From positions 7,356,001 to 7,420,000 of the forward strand of contig OY754466.1 of the NCBI GenBank assembly GCA_963575645.1: a stretch of 64,000 nt of DNA, read 5' to 3'. Of the stretch, positions 43,950 through 53,311 are shown in pieces. Within the stretch, counting starts at the first letter, position 1. Each line of letters opens with the position of its first letter. The position numbers and the translations under genes are program-made. The notes below the pieces were generated by a model. It did not search any database and was not told the origin of the DNA. It worked only from the letters and a program-made list of their open reading frames with translations. This DNA comes from Xanthostigma xanthostigma (lineage: Eukaryota; Arthropoda; Insecta; Raphidioptera; Raphidiidae).

Positions 43950-44133
43950 ATTTCCACCAAATAGTTGGATTGTAAAAATAATCTAGGAACTGACAATTAT
44001 AGAGTTAAGGGCGGCAAAAGTTTAAGAGCCTATATTTAGGAAATGTGTAAATCCGCCACTGGGCAAGTGATAAAAGGTCAAAGCAACGATGGACACGAAG
44101 AATGACGTACAGTATCTTTGCTGATGGATGTTT

Positions 44134-45115
44134 TGTCACGTGGTGCCATAGCACCGCGACAATTTTTTAATATTAGCATAAAAATTATTATAATAAAATA
44201 AATAAATAAGGAAATCAAATCACTAAATTCGCGGATATTTGCATGCGCGGTACGATTTGGATCGCGTGGCTTGGACTTATAAACATAAGTGTGTCTATCG
44301 TGTGATCCAGTCGTCTGACTCTAAATACGCGGTATCTGTGATTTTTAAAAGTGAAAAAGTGACAAACAATAGTTGTTAGGTTTGAAATAATTAAAATCAA
44401 TATTGATTAGTTACGGGAAAATAACAAACATTAAGTTGTTTTCCGCGATTCGGTGTGGTCGCATGAAAAGGACGCTCATGGAATAAACCACAGAATCATC
44501 TTCAAGCTTCTTCTCAAAACCGAATTTAGACTTCATGGTACTACTATGAAGCGCCTAAATACCCGTAGTCACTCACGAATTATGTAAAGTATTCCTAGAA
44601 TAAGTATTGTTCAAGTGTAAGTAAGTACTCTTCAGAAAAAGGTATGACGCTCACGCCTAGTTTTCTTTTCCTCTTTCACGTTTTATTATTTTTTTTTTTA
44701 ATTTAAGCAACCTTATTAAATGTACTTCCCTAGATAATTAAGTGATCACCTCGTCAGGGTTCTACCCCCAGTTCCTAATTGTCAATCATGATCAAACGAT
44801 ATTGTTAATATTAAGAATGTACTTGTAAATCAGATTTCCTTGTACTTTATCACCGACACGTTTTTGAAGTGATTATGAAATATAATTGTTATCGACCAAC
44901 GGCATATTCTTTTCTTTGTTACATTTCTGCACAAGTTTCTCAGAACAGTGGAAGAAGTGGAGCTGTACCCTCTCTGATCACTATGGGCCCAAAATAACAC
45001 CGGTACAGCCCAAACAATCCACCGTTTTGAGAAATCTGTCCGTCTTTTTTCTTTTATTTATTCACAGGTGGGAATGGACCTACGTTACCAGAAATCCTTC
45101 CACTGCCGTGCTATA
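44134..45115 (+). repeat. 5' LTR
   Basis: Begins TGTCACGTGGTGCCATAG and ends CACTGCCGTGCTATA, so ends TG...TA rather than TG...CA. TATAAA at about 44279 and AATAAA at about 44482 are candidate transcription signals. Confidence 0.88.
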
Positions 45116-45116
45116 A

Positions 45117-45131
45117 TTGGTAGCAAGGAGC
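45117..45131 (+). promoter_or_regulatory. Primer-binding site candidate
   Basis: TTGGTAGCAAGGAGC directly follows the LTR. TGGTAGCA is complementary to the 3' end of insect initiator tRNA-Met; the next bases match poorly, so the primer tRNA is uncertain. Confidence 0.5.
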
Positions 45132-45184
45132 GTAGTTAATTCCTGAGTCCTGTTCCTGTCCGATTCCACGTCTTCCAGTCGACC

Positions 45185-46048
45185 ATGCCGCGCCATAAGT
45201 CCTGCCGCAGCCCAAAGTCTCCGCCGACACCCGGCCAAAGCAAATCTCCAGGTCCGCCTCCGACCACCGCTGAACTTCCAGACTCTCCGCCGGCGATGGA
45301 CGATCCTCCAGTGCACTCACCGAGTAAGTCCGAGCCAATTCTTATTTCCGTTCCAAATCATACCGCTTCGCATGCAAATATGGGCGATATCCGGGACTTG
45401 TTGCGTAACGTACCTACCGCTACAGGTACAGATCTTGACATTTTGATACAATTCCTGTTAGAAATCGAGAACGTGAGTCAATTCGCTTTAGTTCCATTTC
45501 ATATTTTGTTAAAGAGTTTAGGCACTAAGACTGACGGACCCCTCCGACAGTGGTGGAGACTTAATGTCTATTCTGAACTCGAATGGACACAGCTCAAAAA
45601 TCTTATTCTAAACCATTTCACCACTTCTATAGATCGGGCTATGCTAATAGAACGCTATATCAGTAGGCGTCAGAACCTCTCTGAGAATTTTCCCGAATAT
45701 GCTGAAGACGTCTTGAAATACGTCGAATTATTGGGTCCTAGCCTGTCTGAATCGGAGATAATTGCGCGCATTTGGCTTAACCAAAACGAATTCACATTTA
45801 ATTATCTACAATTCAGAGATACCCCAACTTGTTTAGCTGAGCTTCACCAGCTTATAAAACATTTGAGAGTAGTTGAACGTCAACGTAAAACGTACACTCA
45901 CCCCAATTCGACCGGACTTGTCGCTCCTAATTTTTCCCCTTGTTGCCGATATTGTAAACAACCAGGTCACTTTATAGCCCAGTGTCCGGTTCGTCCCCCA
46001 CGTCCTTCTCCTTCTGAACCTAAGGCTATCCTGCCCTCTCAAGGGTGA
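45185..46048 (+). CDS. gag: Gypsy Gag polyprotein
   Basis: 287 residues. A proline- and serine-rich N-terminus precedes a capsid-like region (about 70-220, with LLEIENVSQFALVPF and QWWRLNVYSELEW) and one CCHC zinc knuckle, CRYCKQPGHFIAQC, at about 254-267, which binds RNA. It ends in a UGA at 46046-46048. The reading frame after this codon stays open into pol with no shift, so either the UGA is read through or it is a point mutation in a formerly continuous frame. Expressed, it would form the particle shell. The start is the first ATG after the primer-binding site. Confidence 0.85.
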   Translation: MPRHKSCRSPKSPPTPGQSKSPGPPPTTAELPDSPPAMDDPPVHSPSKSEPILISVPNHTASHANMGDIRDLLRNVPTATGTDLDILIQFLLEIENVSQFALVPFHILLKSLGTKTDGPLRQWWRLNVYSELEWTQLKNLILNHFTTSIDRAMLIERYISRRQNLSENFPEYAEDVLKYVELLGPSLSESEIIARIWLNQNEFTFNYLQFRDTPTCLAELHQLIKHLRVVERQRKTYTHPNSTGLVAPNFSPCCRYCKQPGHFIAQCPVRPPRPSPSEPKAILPSQG

Positions 46049-49000
46049 GATAGCGTTGTCAAAATTTTTAGTAAACCGAAAGATGTAGAACAAATTAATG
46101 TCTTTCCCCGGTTAACCACATTAGTTAATAAGTCACCTCTTTCAAACCACCCCCCTCCAGCTAACTTGTCCTCTCCTGTAAATATGTCTATTCGATTGAC
46201 TTCTCCCGTCCCGAATTATTCCTATAATTCCCCAAGTCAATCAAGTAGCTCTACGATCCCTCTAGTTTATCTCTACTTTCAACATATTCGAGCTTCGGCA
46301 CTGCTTGATACCGGTTCTACCAAGAACTACATCAATTCCGAACTTGCTAATTATTTGTCATCGTTAAAAATAGGTACGATCACAAATTCGATTTCTTATG
46401 CCCAAGTAGCCAACAGTTCTATCGCGAGATCTAATTTCACGTTAACAGTAGTCATTACTATTAGTAAATTTACCTGGAAGATTGATTTCCTAGTTCTCGA
46501 CGCTCTGTCGTATCCCGTCATAATAGGTTATGATTCTTTATGCAAAATGGGTGCGAACGTTAATTGTACCGAGAATAATCTTTCTTTCAAATTCGATTCC
46601 TCTCACGTCATTCCCTTTGTACCGTTACCCGCTTCGTCCAAAACCTTCTCCCTGGATCACGTTACCAGTATAGATTCAAATGCGGCCAACTTTAGTAGTT
46701 TGCTTGCAGAATTTCCAGAAGTTCTTACCGAAGAACTAGGTCAAGCTAAAAATTACAAATATTCAATTCATTTGTCTGACGATATTCCAGTCCGAAAGGC
46801 CCCGTATCCACTTTCCCCACCTCAAGCTAAAATAATGAGGGAACATATTAGTGATCTTTTGAATAAAGGCGTTATTTCACCTAGTAAATCCCCTTACGCT
46901 TCACCGGCTTTTCTTGTCAAGAAATCAAGTGGAGGTTATAGACTTTGTATTGATTATCGCCAGTTAAACAAAAAGGTTGTCATGGATAGTTTTCCTGTTC
47001 CGTCGATTGAGCACATTTTCCAGTGCTTAAAAAACGCTAAAGTTTTCACCACGTTGGATCTAAACAGCGCCTTTTACCAAGTTGAATTATCTGACAAATC
47101 GAAGAGTCTAACGTCGTTCGTCACTCCTGAAGGCCAGTGGAAATTTCATAAGGCTCCGTTCGGGCTATCTATTTCACCTAGTGCTCTAAACCGTCTGATG
47201 TTTGACATTTTTGCCGATTTAAGATACAAGTTTGTGATTGTATTTTTCGACGACTTATTAATATACAGTCCCGATATGGAATCTCATATGGTACACGTTC
47301 GAGAAACGTTAAGACGTCTAAAAGAAGCTAATCTTACCGTGAATCCGGATAAAATAAAATTCGCCCAAAGCGAACTCAACTTCCTGGGTCATCGTGTCTC
47401 AAGCAACGGTCTTTCCATGGATCCCGACAAAGTGGAAGCGATAAAGAATTTGCCAATTCCGAAGAATTTGAAACAGCTTCAAACATTTATTGGAATGGTT
47501 GGTTATTACGCTAAGTTTATCCCCGAATACGCTCAGATAATGTCGCCACTCAATGATCTACGGAAGAAAAATGTCAAATATAATTTAACGGAAACGCATA
47601 TTCAGTCTTTTCGCAAACTTCGTGAAGCTCTGTCAAGTTCACCACTTCTACGTTTTCCCGATTTTCAACGTGAATTCATTCTGCAAACCGACGCCAGTCA
47701 AAATCATGTTGGTTGTGTTCTTTTACAATCCTTTGAAGATGGTCTACACCCGATCCAGTACGCAAGCCGACGTTTGACATCCGCCGAGAAGAAATACAGT
47801 ACGTACGAACAAGAAGCTTTAGCATGTATTTGGGCTATGGAAAAAATGAAATCTTACCTCTCGCATCAAACTTTTATTCTTCAGACAGATAGTTCCTGTC
47901 TCAAATGGTTAATTCAGCACCCCCGCAACTTAGGTCGTGTAGGTAGGTGGTTACTTCGCATCAGTCGTTTCAGTTTCAAAGTCGAACATATTCGCGGTAA
48001 AGTAAATTGTACCGCCGATTGTTTATCCCGTTTGGTAGCTGAATCCGAAACTTCTGAGAAAAATGCAATACAATCAAATTTTCTCAATCCCATTACGGAA
48101 ATTAAAAATCCGTTTACCGAACTTAATATCCTGCAAGATCAAGATCCTGAGTTAAACCGCCTTAAAAGTCAAATTAATCAAGGTTTACCTCAGAAAAATT
48201 TCGCTATTCACAAGAATTTCCTGGTTCGACTCGTAGGCCGCAACCGTCGTCGACGTATTGTTGTTCCGTCCGCCTCCAAGAAAGAAATATTGGAACAGTT
48301 TCATAATTCACAAATCGCCAGTCATCCCGGAGTCACGAAGACGTATCGTTCAATATCACGAAGATTTTGGTGGCCGCGCATGTTTGTTGAGGTTCGTCAA
48401 TTTATTAAAGATTGTATGCTCTGTGCAACGCATAAATCAGATCAACATCCTGATAAAGTAGTTATGTCGTCTAATCCTCCACAATCTGTGTGGGATAAAA
48501 TTTACATTGATCTCATGGGACCGCTTGTCAAATCACATTCCGGGAATAAATATGTTCTTCTCATTCTGGATAGTTACAGCAAGTGGTTAATAACTTACGC
48601 GATTCCTGATTCCAGTTCCACGTCGATAATAAAATGTCTACATCAAGTTTTTACCACGTACGGTCCACCAACTAAAATAGTTTCCGATAACGCGACTTCG
48701 TTTACGTCAAACAAGTTTAATGAATTCTGTACTTCCTGGGGTTCACGTGTCATTCACAGTTCGCCTTATCATCCTTCGTCCAATGCTGTAGAAAGAGTAA
48801 TACGAAACGTTAGAGCTGCTCTGTCAATTTTACTTCAACAAAAGTTTGACGATCATCTCAGTTGGGACTTGTTATTAAATCACATAACCTTCGCCAATAA
48901 TTCTTCATATCATGAAAGTATTAAAAATTTACCTTGTAAGATATTTTTGTCAAGAGAAATCAAATTTCCACTCGATTTACAATGGAATTTGTCATCTGTG

Positions 49001-49318
49001 TGGGAACAAGACGCTTTGCCTTCCGAAAATCAAGTTCGCCTAGCCCTGTCAAAATCACATGATCTACAAGCGAAATATTTCAATAAAAACCGTTCGTTGC
49101 AGTCGAAGTTTCAAGTCGGCGATTTTGTTGTACAAAGGTTACATTATAACAAAATGAAACCGAATTTTCACCTCAAACTTTGTCCTCGTTACAGTAATCC
49201 CCGTGTAATTTTAGAATTTACGAGTCCTGTTAGCTGCATCCTTCAAGATCCATCCTCCAAAAAGATGTTTAAATCTCATATTGAACATCTGAAGAAAATT
49301 CCGTCTGTTAACAATTGA
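46049..49318 (+). CDS. pol: Gypsy Pol polyprotein (protease, RT, RNase H, integrase)
   Basis: Open in the gag frame from 46049 to the stop at 49318; first internal ATG at 46166 (1,050 residues from there). Counting from that ATG: aspartic protease LLDTGSTK near 47; reverse transcriptase with YRLCIDYRQLN and the catalytic FFDDLLIYS near 358; RNase H with LQTDAS and YEQEALA; integrase with the HHCC zinc-binding N-terminus (HPGVTKTYR, CMLCATH) near 710-765 and catalytic D, D, E in YIDLMGP, VSDNATSF and SNAVERV. No chromodomain is visible at the C-terminus. No internal stops, so pol looks intact. Separate gag-pol frames with -1 shifting are usual in the group; a same-frame single stop is less so. 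Confidence 0.9.
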   Translation, partial: DSVVKIFSKPKDVEQINVFPRLTTLVNKSPLSNHPPPANLSSPVNMSIRLTSPVPNYSYNSPSQSSSSTIPLVYLYFQHIRASALLDTGSTKNYINSELANYLSSLKIGTITNSISYAQVANSSIARSNFTLTVVITISKFTWKIDFLVLDALSYPVIIGYDSLCKMGANVNCTENNLSFKFDSSHVIPFVPLPASSKTFSLDHVTSIDSNAANFSSLLAEFPEVLTEELGQAKNYKYSIHLSDDIPVRKAPYPLSPPQAKIMREHISDLLNKGVISPSKSPYASPAFLVKKSSGGYRLCIDYRQLNKKVVMDSFPVPSIEHIFQCLKNAKVFTTLDLNSAFYQVELSDKSKSLTSFVTPEGQWKFHKAPFGLSISPSALNRLMFDIFADLRYKFVIVFFDDLLIYSPDMESHMVHVRETLRRLKEANLTVNPDKIKFAQSELNFLGHRVSSNGLSMDPDKVEAIKNLPIPKNLKQLQTFIGMVGYYAKFIPEYAQIMSPLNDLRKKNVKYNLTETHIQSFRKLREALSSSPLLRFPDFQREFILQTDASQNHVGCVLLQSFEDGLHPIQYASRRLTSAEKKYSTYEQEALACIWAMEKMKSYLSHQTFILQTDSSCLKWLIQHPRNLGRVGRWLLRISRFSFKVEHIRGKVNCTADCLSRLVAESETSEKNAIQSNFLNPITEIKNPFTELNILQDQDPELNRLKSQINQGLPQKNFAIHKNFLVRLVGRNRRRRIVVPSASKKEILEQFHNSQIASHPGVTKTYRSISRRFWWPRMFVEVRQFIKDCMLCATHKSDQHPDKVVMSSNPPQSVWDKIYIDLMGPLVKSHSGNKYVLLILDSYSKWLITYAIPDSSSTSIIKCLHQVFTTYGPPTKIVSDNATSFTSNKFNEFCTSWGSRVIHSSPYHPSSNAVERVIRNVRAALSILLQQKFDDHLSWDLLLNHITFANNSSYHESIKNLPCKIFLSREIKFPLDLQWNLSSVWEQDALPSENQVRLALSKSHDLQAKYFNKNRSLQSKFQVGDFVVQRLHYNKMKPNFHLKLCPRYSNPRVILEFTSPVSCILQDPSSKKMFKSHIEHLKKIPSVNN

Positions 49319-49844
49319 AAAATTCACCCGAGGTCATTGCCCTCTAGTTTAATTTCAAGTTCAATGTCAGACAGCTGACATCTGTCAAACGTCAAGTGTT
49401 GTTAGGTTAGGTTATTACTAACAATAAAAGTTTAAGTTATTTTTCGTACCTGAGTTATGCTTTATTTTCCTAAATAAAGAATTCTCCCTGTGTTATTTCG
49501 TTATTCTCGTCCTTTGTTTTAGATTATAAGCTTGTCCTTGTTTACATTCCGGCGCTTTCCTAAGGCCCAATTTCGTCTAACGTTTAAGCTGTCTCCTTCA
49601 GCCAGTCAGGTTACGACCCCATAATTTCCGTATTATCGGTGGTTGTTTCATCTCGTTAGATCAATTTAGATTAGTTAAATTTAATTAGAGCTTATTTATG
49701 AAGAGCACACTTCAACTGCCATAGTATGGGATATGGTAGATTGTCAAGTGATTGTTGACTTAGTTACAACAAAGATAAATTCATTGTTGTGAATTTCTTG
49801 TTGTATGTACAGTTAGTAGTATATCGGAGTACCTCCTAATCACT
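49319..49844 (+). other. Non-coding 3' region of the Gypsy element
   Basis: Between pol and the polypurine tract no env-like ORF exists. Confidence 0.6.
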
Positions 49845-49858
49845 AAAGAGGGGGAGCC
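49845..49858 (+). promoter_or_regulatory. Polypurine tract
   Basis: AAAGAGGGGGAGCC immediately before the 3' LTR, the usual plus-strand priming site. Confidence 0.8.
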
Positions 49859-50839
49859 TGTCACGTGGTGCCATAGCACCGCGACAATTTTTTAATATTA
49901 GCATAAAAATTATTATAATAAAATAAATAAATAAGGAAATCAAATCACTAAATTCGCGGATATTTGCATGCGCGGTACGATTTGGATCGCGTGGCTTGGA
50001 CTTATAAACATAAGTGTGTCTATCGTGTGATCCAGTCGTCTGACTCTAAATACGCGGTATCTGTGATTTTTAAAAGTGAAAAAGTGACAAACAATAGTTG
50101 TTAGGTTTGAAATAATTAAAATCAATATTGATTAGTTACGGGAAAATAACAAACATTAAGTTGTTTTCCGCGATTCGGTGTGGTCGCATGAAAAGGACGC
50201 TCATGGAATAAACCACAGAATCATCTTCAAGCTTCTTCTCAAAACCGAATTTAGACTTCATGGTACTACTATGAAGCGCCTAAATACCCGTAGTCACTCA
50301 CGAATTATGTAAAGTATTCCTAGAATAAGTATTGTTCAAGTGTAAGTAAGTACTCTTCAGAAAAAGGTATGACGCTCACGCCTAGTTTTCTTTTCCTCTT
50401 TCACGTTTTATTATTTTTTTTTTAATTTAAGCAACCTTATTAAATGTACTTCCCTAGATAATTAAGTGATCACCTCGTCAGGGTTCTACCCCCAGTTCCT
50501 AATTGTCAATCATGATCAAACGATATTGTTAATATTAAGAATGTACTTGTAAATCAGATTTCCTTGTACTTTATCACCGACACGTTTTTGAAGTGATTAT
50601 GAAATATAATTGTTATCGACCAACGGCATATTCTTTTCTTTGTTACATTTCTGCACAAGTTTCTCAGAACAGTGGAAGAAGTGGAGCTGTACCCTCTCTG
50701 ATCACTATGGGCCCAAAATAACACCGGTACAGCCCAAACAATCCACCGTTTTGAGAAATCTGTCCGTCTTTTTTCTTTTATTTATTCACAGGTGGGAATG
50801 GACCTACGTTACCAGAAATCCTTCCACTGCCGTGCTATA
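49859..50839 (+). repeat. 3' LTR
   Basis: Same sequence as 44134-45115 apart from one T fewer in the run near 50413. Followed by GTTT, the target duplication. Confidence 0.9.
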
Positions 50840-51516
50840 GTTTACACAAGCAATATCCTTGTAAACAAGGTACAGTACTTCAGCCCAGTTCAGCGGGAGA
50901 TTCATTCTTAACATCGTTTTTCACTTCTTCTCCTGTGAATACATGACACATCCAGGTGTCGCTGTAAACGAAACGTTCACAGCGATATGTTACTGTACAG
51001 AGTGTTCAAAAAGAAACGGTATTCAAGTTCGTGGTGCGAGAAAAATCACTGTATATGTAACCATTATCCATACTATCCTAATATTATAAATGCGAATGTG
51101 GGTTTGTTTGTTTGTTACGCTTTCATACGTAAACAGCTGAACAGATTTCGATAAAATTTGGCACGGAGATAGATTGCATTCTGAGGAAGGACATAGGCTA
51201 CTGTTTGCCTCAAAAAACAACTCTGAAGGGGTGAAATAGGGGATGAAATTTTGTATGGAAAACCGATCATTTCTCAAGCTAGGGATATGAAAATTCATAT
51301 TTAGGCTTTTGGTAAGAAATAAAGAATTATGTGTTTCAGCGTTTTTGCAAAATCATTCCTCAAGAGAGCAAAATTTCACACTTCACATACCTAAAGACTA
51401 CTGGCAAAAATGTCAAAGTGTATAAACATTGTTTTTCAAAGTGGTAGTACAATCGTGTGCGGAGTTGCGGGTAGCAGCTAGTAATATTATAAATGCGAAA
51501 CAGTGTTTGGATGCCA

Positions 51517-51775
51517 CGAAAACCAATTACACCAACGGATTTATCTTTTCAATTTAAAAGATCACAATTTCCATTAAAAACTGCTTTTGGAATAACTATA
51601 AACCAAGCCCAGGAGCAAACATTTACGGTAGCTGGCATTCATTTAGAAAAATCATGTTTTTAGCACGGCGAGCTATATGTGACTTGCTCACGTGTATCTA
51701 TCAAATCGACAAAATGTTAATGTTTTTGCAAAAGATGGTAAAACAAAAAACTTTTTTATAGGGCCCTCTTAAATT
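51517..51775 (+). pseudogene. Helitron PIF1-like helicase C-terminal remnant
   Basis: Reads FQFKRSQFPLKTAFGITINQ, AQEQTFTVAGIHLEK, then, after a stop in place of a serine codon, HGELYVTCSRVS, and in the next frame NVNVFAKDGKTKNFF. This matches the FPLxLAFAMTINKSQGQT...HGQLYVACSRV end of Helitron Rep-helicases. One stop and one frameshift show it is dead. Confidence 0.75.
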
Positions 51776-51805
51776 AGAGTCTTTATGATTTTTTTAATCA
51801 ATTAT

Positions 51806-51970
51806 ATCAATAACAAATAATAAAAAACACTTGAAAATTCTACAAAATATTTTCTCTCTCTCTCTCGACAATCGTCCTTCTGAAGATGGATTGATTGTCC
51901 GAAACGATCGTCGAGAGAGAGAAAATATTTTGTAGAATTTTCACGTGTTTTTTTATTATTTGTTATTAAT
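51806..51970. repeat. Inverted repeat with hammerhead-like centre
   Basis: Arms of about 65 bp (AATAATAAAAAACAC, GAAAATTCTACAAAATATTT, TCTCTCTCTCTCGAC) flank a centre containing CTGAAGATGGA...TCCGAAACGATCGTC at 51880-51912. It interrupts the Helitron and probably derives from two inverted Penelope-like termini. Confidence 0.65.
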
Positions 51971-52460
51971 CATGTTCTACCAAGTGCCGAGTGAAAAATC
52001 AGTGGGAATTAAATTATATCAATTGTACACACGGACAAAGTCGCGGGTAGAAGCTAGTCGAATCGGTTTTAATAAAGAAAAAACAAATCATATAAGAACA
52101 CATATTAATGCCCTCGGACTACACAGACAAAATTAATATATGAAAAACTACTATAGCCCATTCGTGTTTTTAACCCTATGAATAATTTTATTCAGTGTCG
52201 TTTTAGTCGACAGCTTGTAGACATGTTGGTCGAAGGGGAAATCCCCTCGTCACGTCTCTCTGTCTGCCTTTTCATTTTCACATGGGTTTGTATTTCAATA
52301 TTAGCACAGAATCACTACACTTTTTTAAAAAGTTCGTAAAGTAAGACAAACTGTCTAATACCAGTTTTGGCTGTTCAAAACATATTCACAACACTAAAAC
52401 CTATAAAATAAAATAAATAAAACAATTAAGTTAAAAGAGATTTTCACTTTAATTATAAAA

Positions 52461-52502
52461 ATATGACATATGTTTCGCTGTCACAGCAGCTTCATCAGAT
52501 AT
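52461..52502 (-). ncRNA. Hammerhead ribozyme, type I
   Basis: Minus strand 5'-3': stem I ATAT (52502-52499), core CTGATGA (52498-52492), one extra A, stem II GCTG/CAGC with loop CTGTGA, core GAA (52476-52474), self-complementary stem III ACATATGT, cleavage-site C at 52465, stem I partner ATAT (52464-52461). All core bases of the hammerhead are present. The very short stem III is typical of Penelope-element hammerheads, thought to act as dimers. The predicted cut is between 52465 and 52464. Confidence 0.75.
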
Positions 52503-52633
52503 ACAGTAGTACAGTTTACAAAAATAATCTATATAGGTCTAAATTAGGTAGATTTTATACACTAGGGGGGGAGGATGGTGGGGTGGGAAATCCCAACTCA
52601 TAGAAAAAGAACAAAGGAAGAACACTATATTCA

Positions 52634-53033
52634 TTAAAAATTAAACTTTAGGTTTAGTAAAGGTGATGTGGAGATGTCTTTTTGATCATTAAATAGATTG
52701 GATGAATTCTTGCGTTTGTTAATTTCCAAAAGCTTCCAATAGATTTAATTTTGAACCTTTCTGTTCTATATGTAAAATATCAAAATTATTATTAAAAATA
52801 TGTTTTTCTAACTTTAAATGATCGGCATAAGTAGAGTGTTTATTATTTTTAGTAAATGAATTTTGGTGGTCTTTTATTCTTGTTTTAATTGCCCGACCCG
52901 TTTGGCCAATATAAGTTTTTGGACACGAACCGCAATTTAATTGGTAAACACCACTTTTATTATCTTTGATAGTTTTATCCTTATTGTTTTTAATGATTGA
53001 GCCTAGATTATTGTTAGTTTTATAAGCTATTTT
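52634..53033 (-). pseudogene. Penelope-like GIY-YIG endonuclease fragment
   Basis: Reads AYKTNNNLGSIIKNNKD, then SGVYQLNCGSCPKTYIGQTG, RAIKTRIKDHQNSF and STYADHLKLEKH, the linker and GIY-YIG domain of Penelope-like polymerases (GVY...TYIGQT, catalytic R). A frameshift near 52731 precedes the last 30 codons, and the RT domain is missing. No ATG, so it is a truncated remnant. Confidence 0.8.
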
Positions 53034-53154
53034 TTATGTCTATTAACTTAATTGTTTTATTTATTTTATTTTATAATGGATTTTCATCAAGTAAAGGCAG
53101 AAACTATTAGATTTACTAAAACCTATATTTACATAAGTGGTTTTTAATGTGAAA

Positions 53155-53311
53155 CATCTAATGGCGCGTTTTCTTGGGAGTAAAACCGTCAAATTGGTGC
53201 GACACTTTTATGGGACGACGTTGCGTTTGTGTGCATTGGATTAAACATGGCTCTCGTTGAAGGCGACATCTCGATAACGGCGAAATTTAGTTACGAGTAT
53301 TTCGTTAGATG
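53155..53311 (+). repeat. Short MITE with CATCTAA ends, copy 3
   Basis: CATCTAATGGCGC to TTCGTTAGATG with GGGAGTAAAACCGT inside. Confidence 0.6.

Larger units (their letters stand above)
44134..50839 (+). mobile_element. Ty3/Gypsy LTR retrotransposon, near-complete
   Basis: 6.7-kb element with 982- and 981-bp LTRs that differ, as far as I can read, by one base in a T-run. Target duplication GTTT on both sides. Order: LTR, primer-binding site, gag, pol (protease, RT, RNase H, integrase), about 530 bp non-coding, polypurine tract, LTR. No envelope gene. Near-identical LTRs indicate recent insertion. The PR-RT-RH-IN order marks the Metaviridae group. Confidence 0.93.
51067..52057 (+). mobile_element. 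Decayed Helitron(s) with helicase remnant
   Basis: First unit 51067-51481 starts TCCATACTATCCTAATATT and ends GCGGGTAGCAGCTAG. It is followed directly by a second ATTATAAATGCGAA start, a helicase fragment, an inverted-repeat insertion (51806-51970) and a terminus GTCGCGGGTAGAAGCTAG at 52057. Confidence 0.7.
52401..53076 (-). mobile_element. Penelope-like element, 5'-truncated, with ribozyme
   Basis: On the minus strand: an inverted copy of the terminal sequence (53043-53076), a GIY-YIG endonuclease fragment (52634-53033), a non-coding part, a hammerhead ribozyme (52461-52502) and a 3' tail whose last 33 bp (AACTTAATTGTTTTATTTAT...) is the inverted partner of the 5' end. Inverted terminal copies on 5'-truncated elements are a known Penelope habit. 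Confidence 0.75.

Noticed and set aside
44215-44400. Identical ORFs in both LTRs (also 44886-45116, 49940-50125, 50610-50840)
   Set aside because: They repeat only because the LTRs are repeats; no protein motif.
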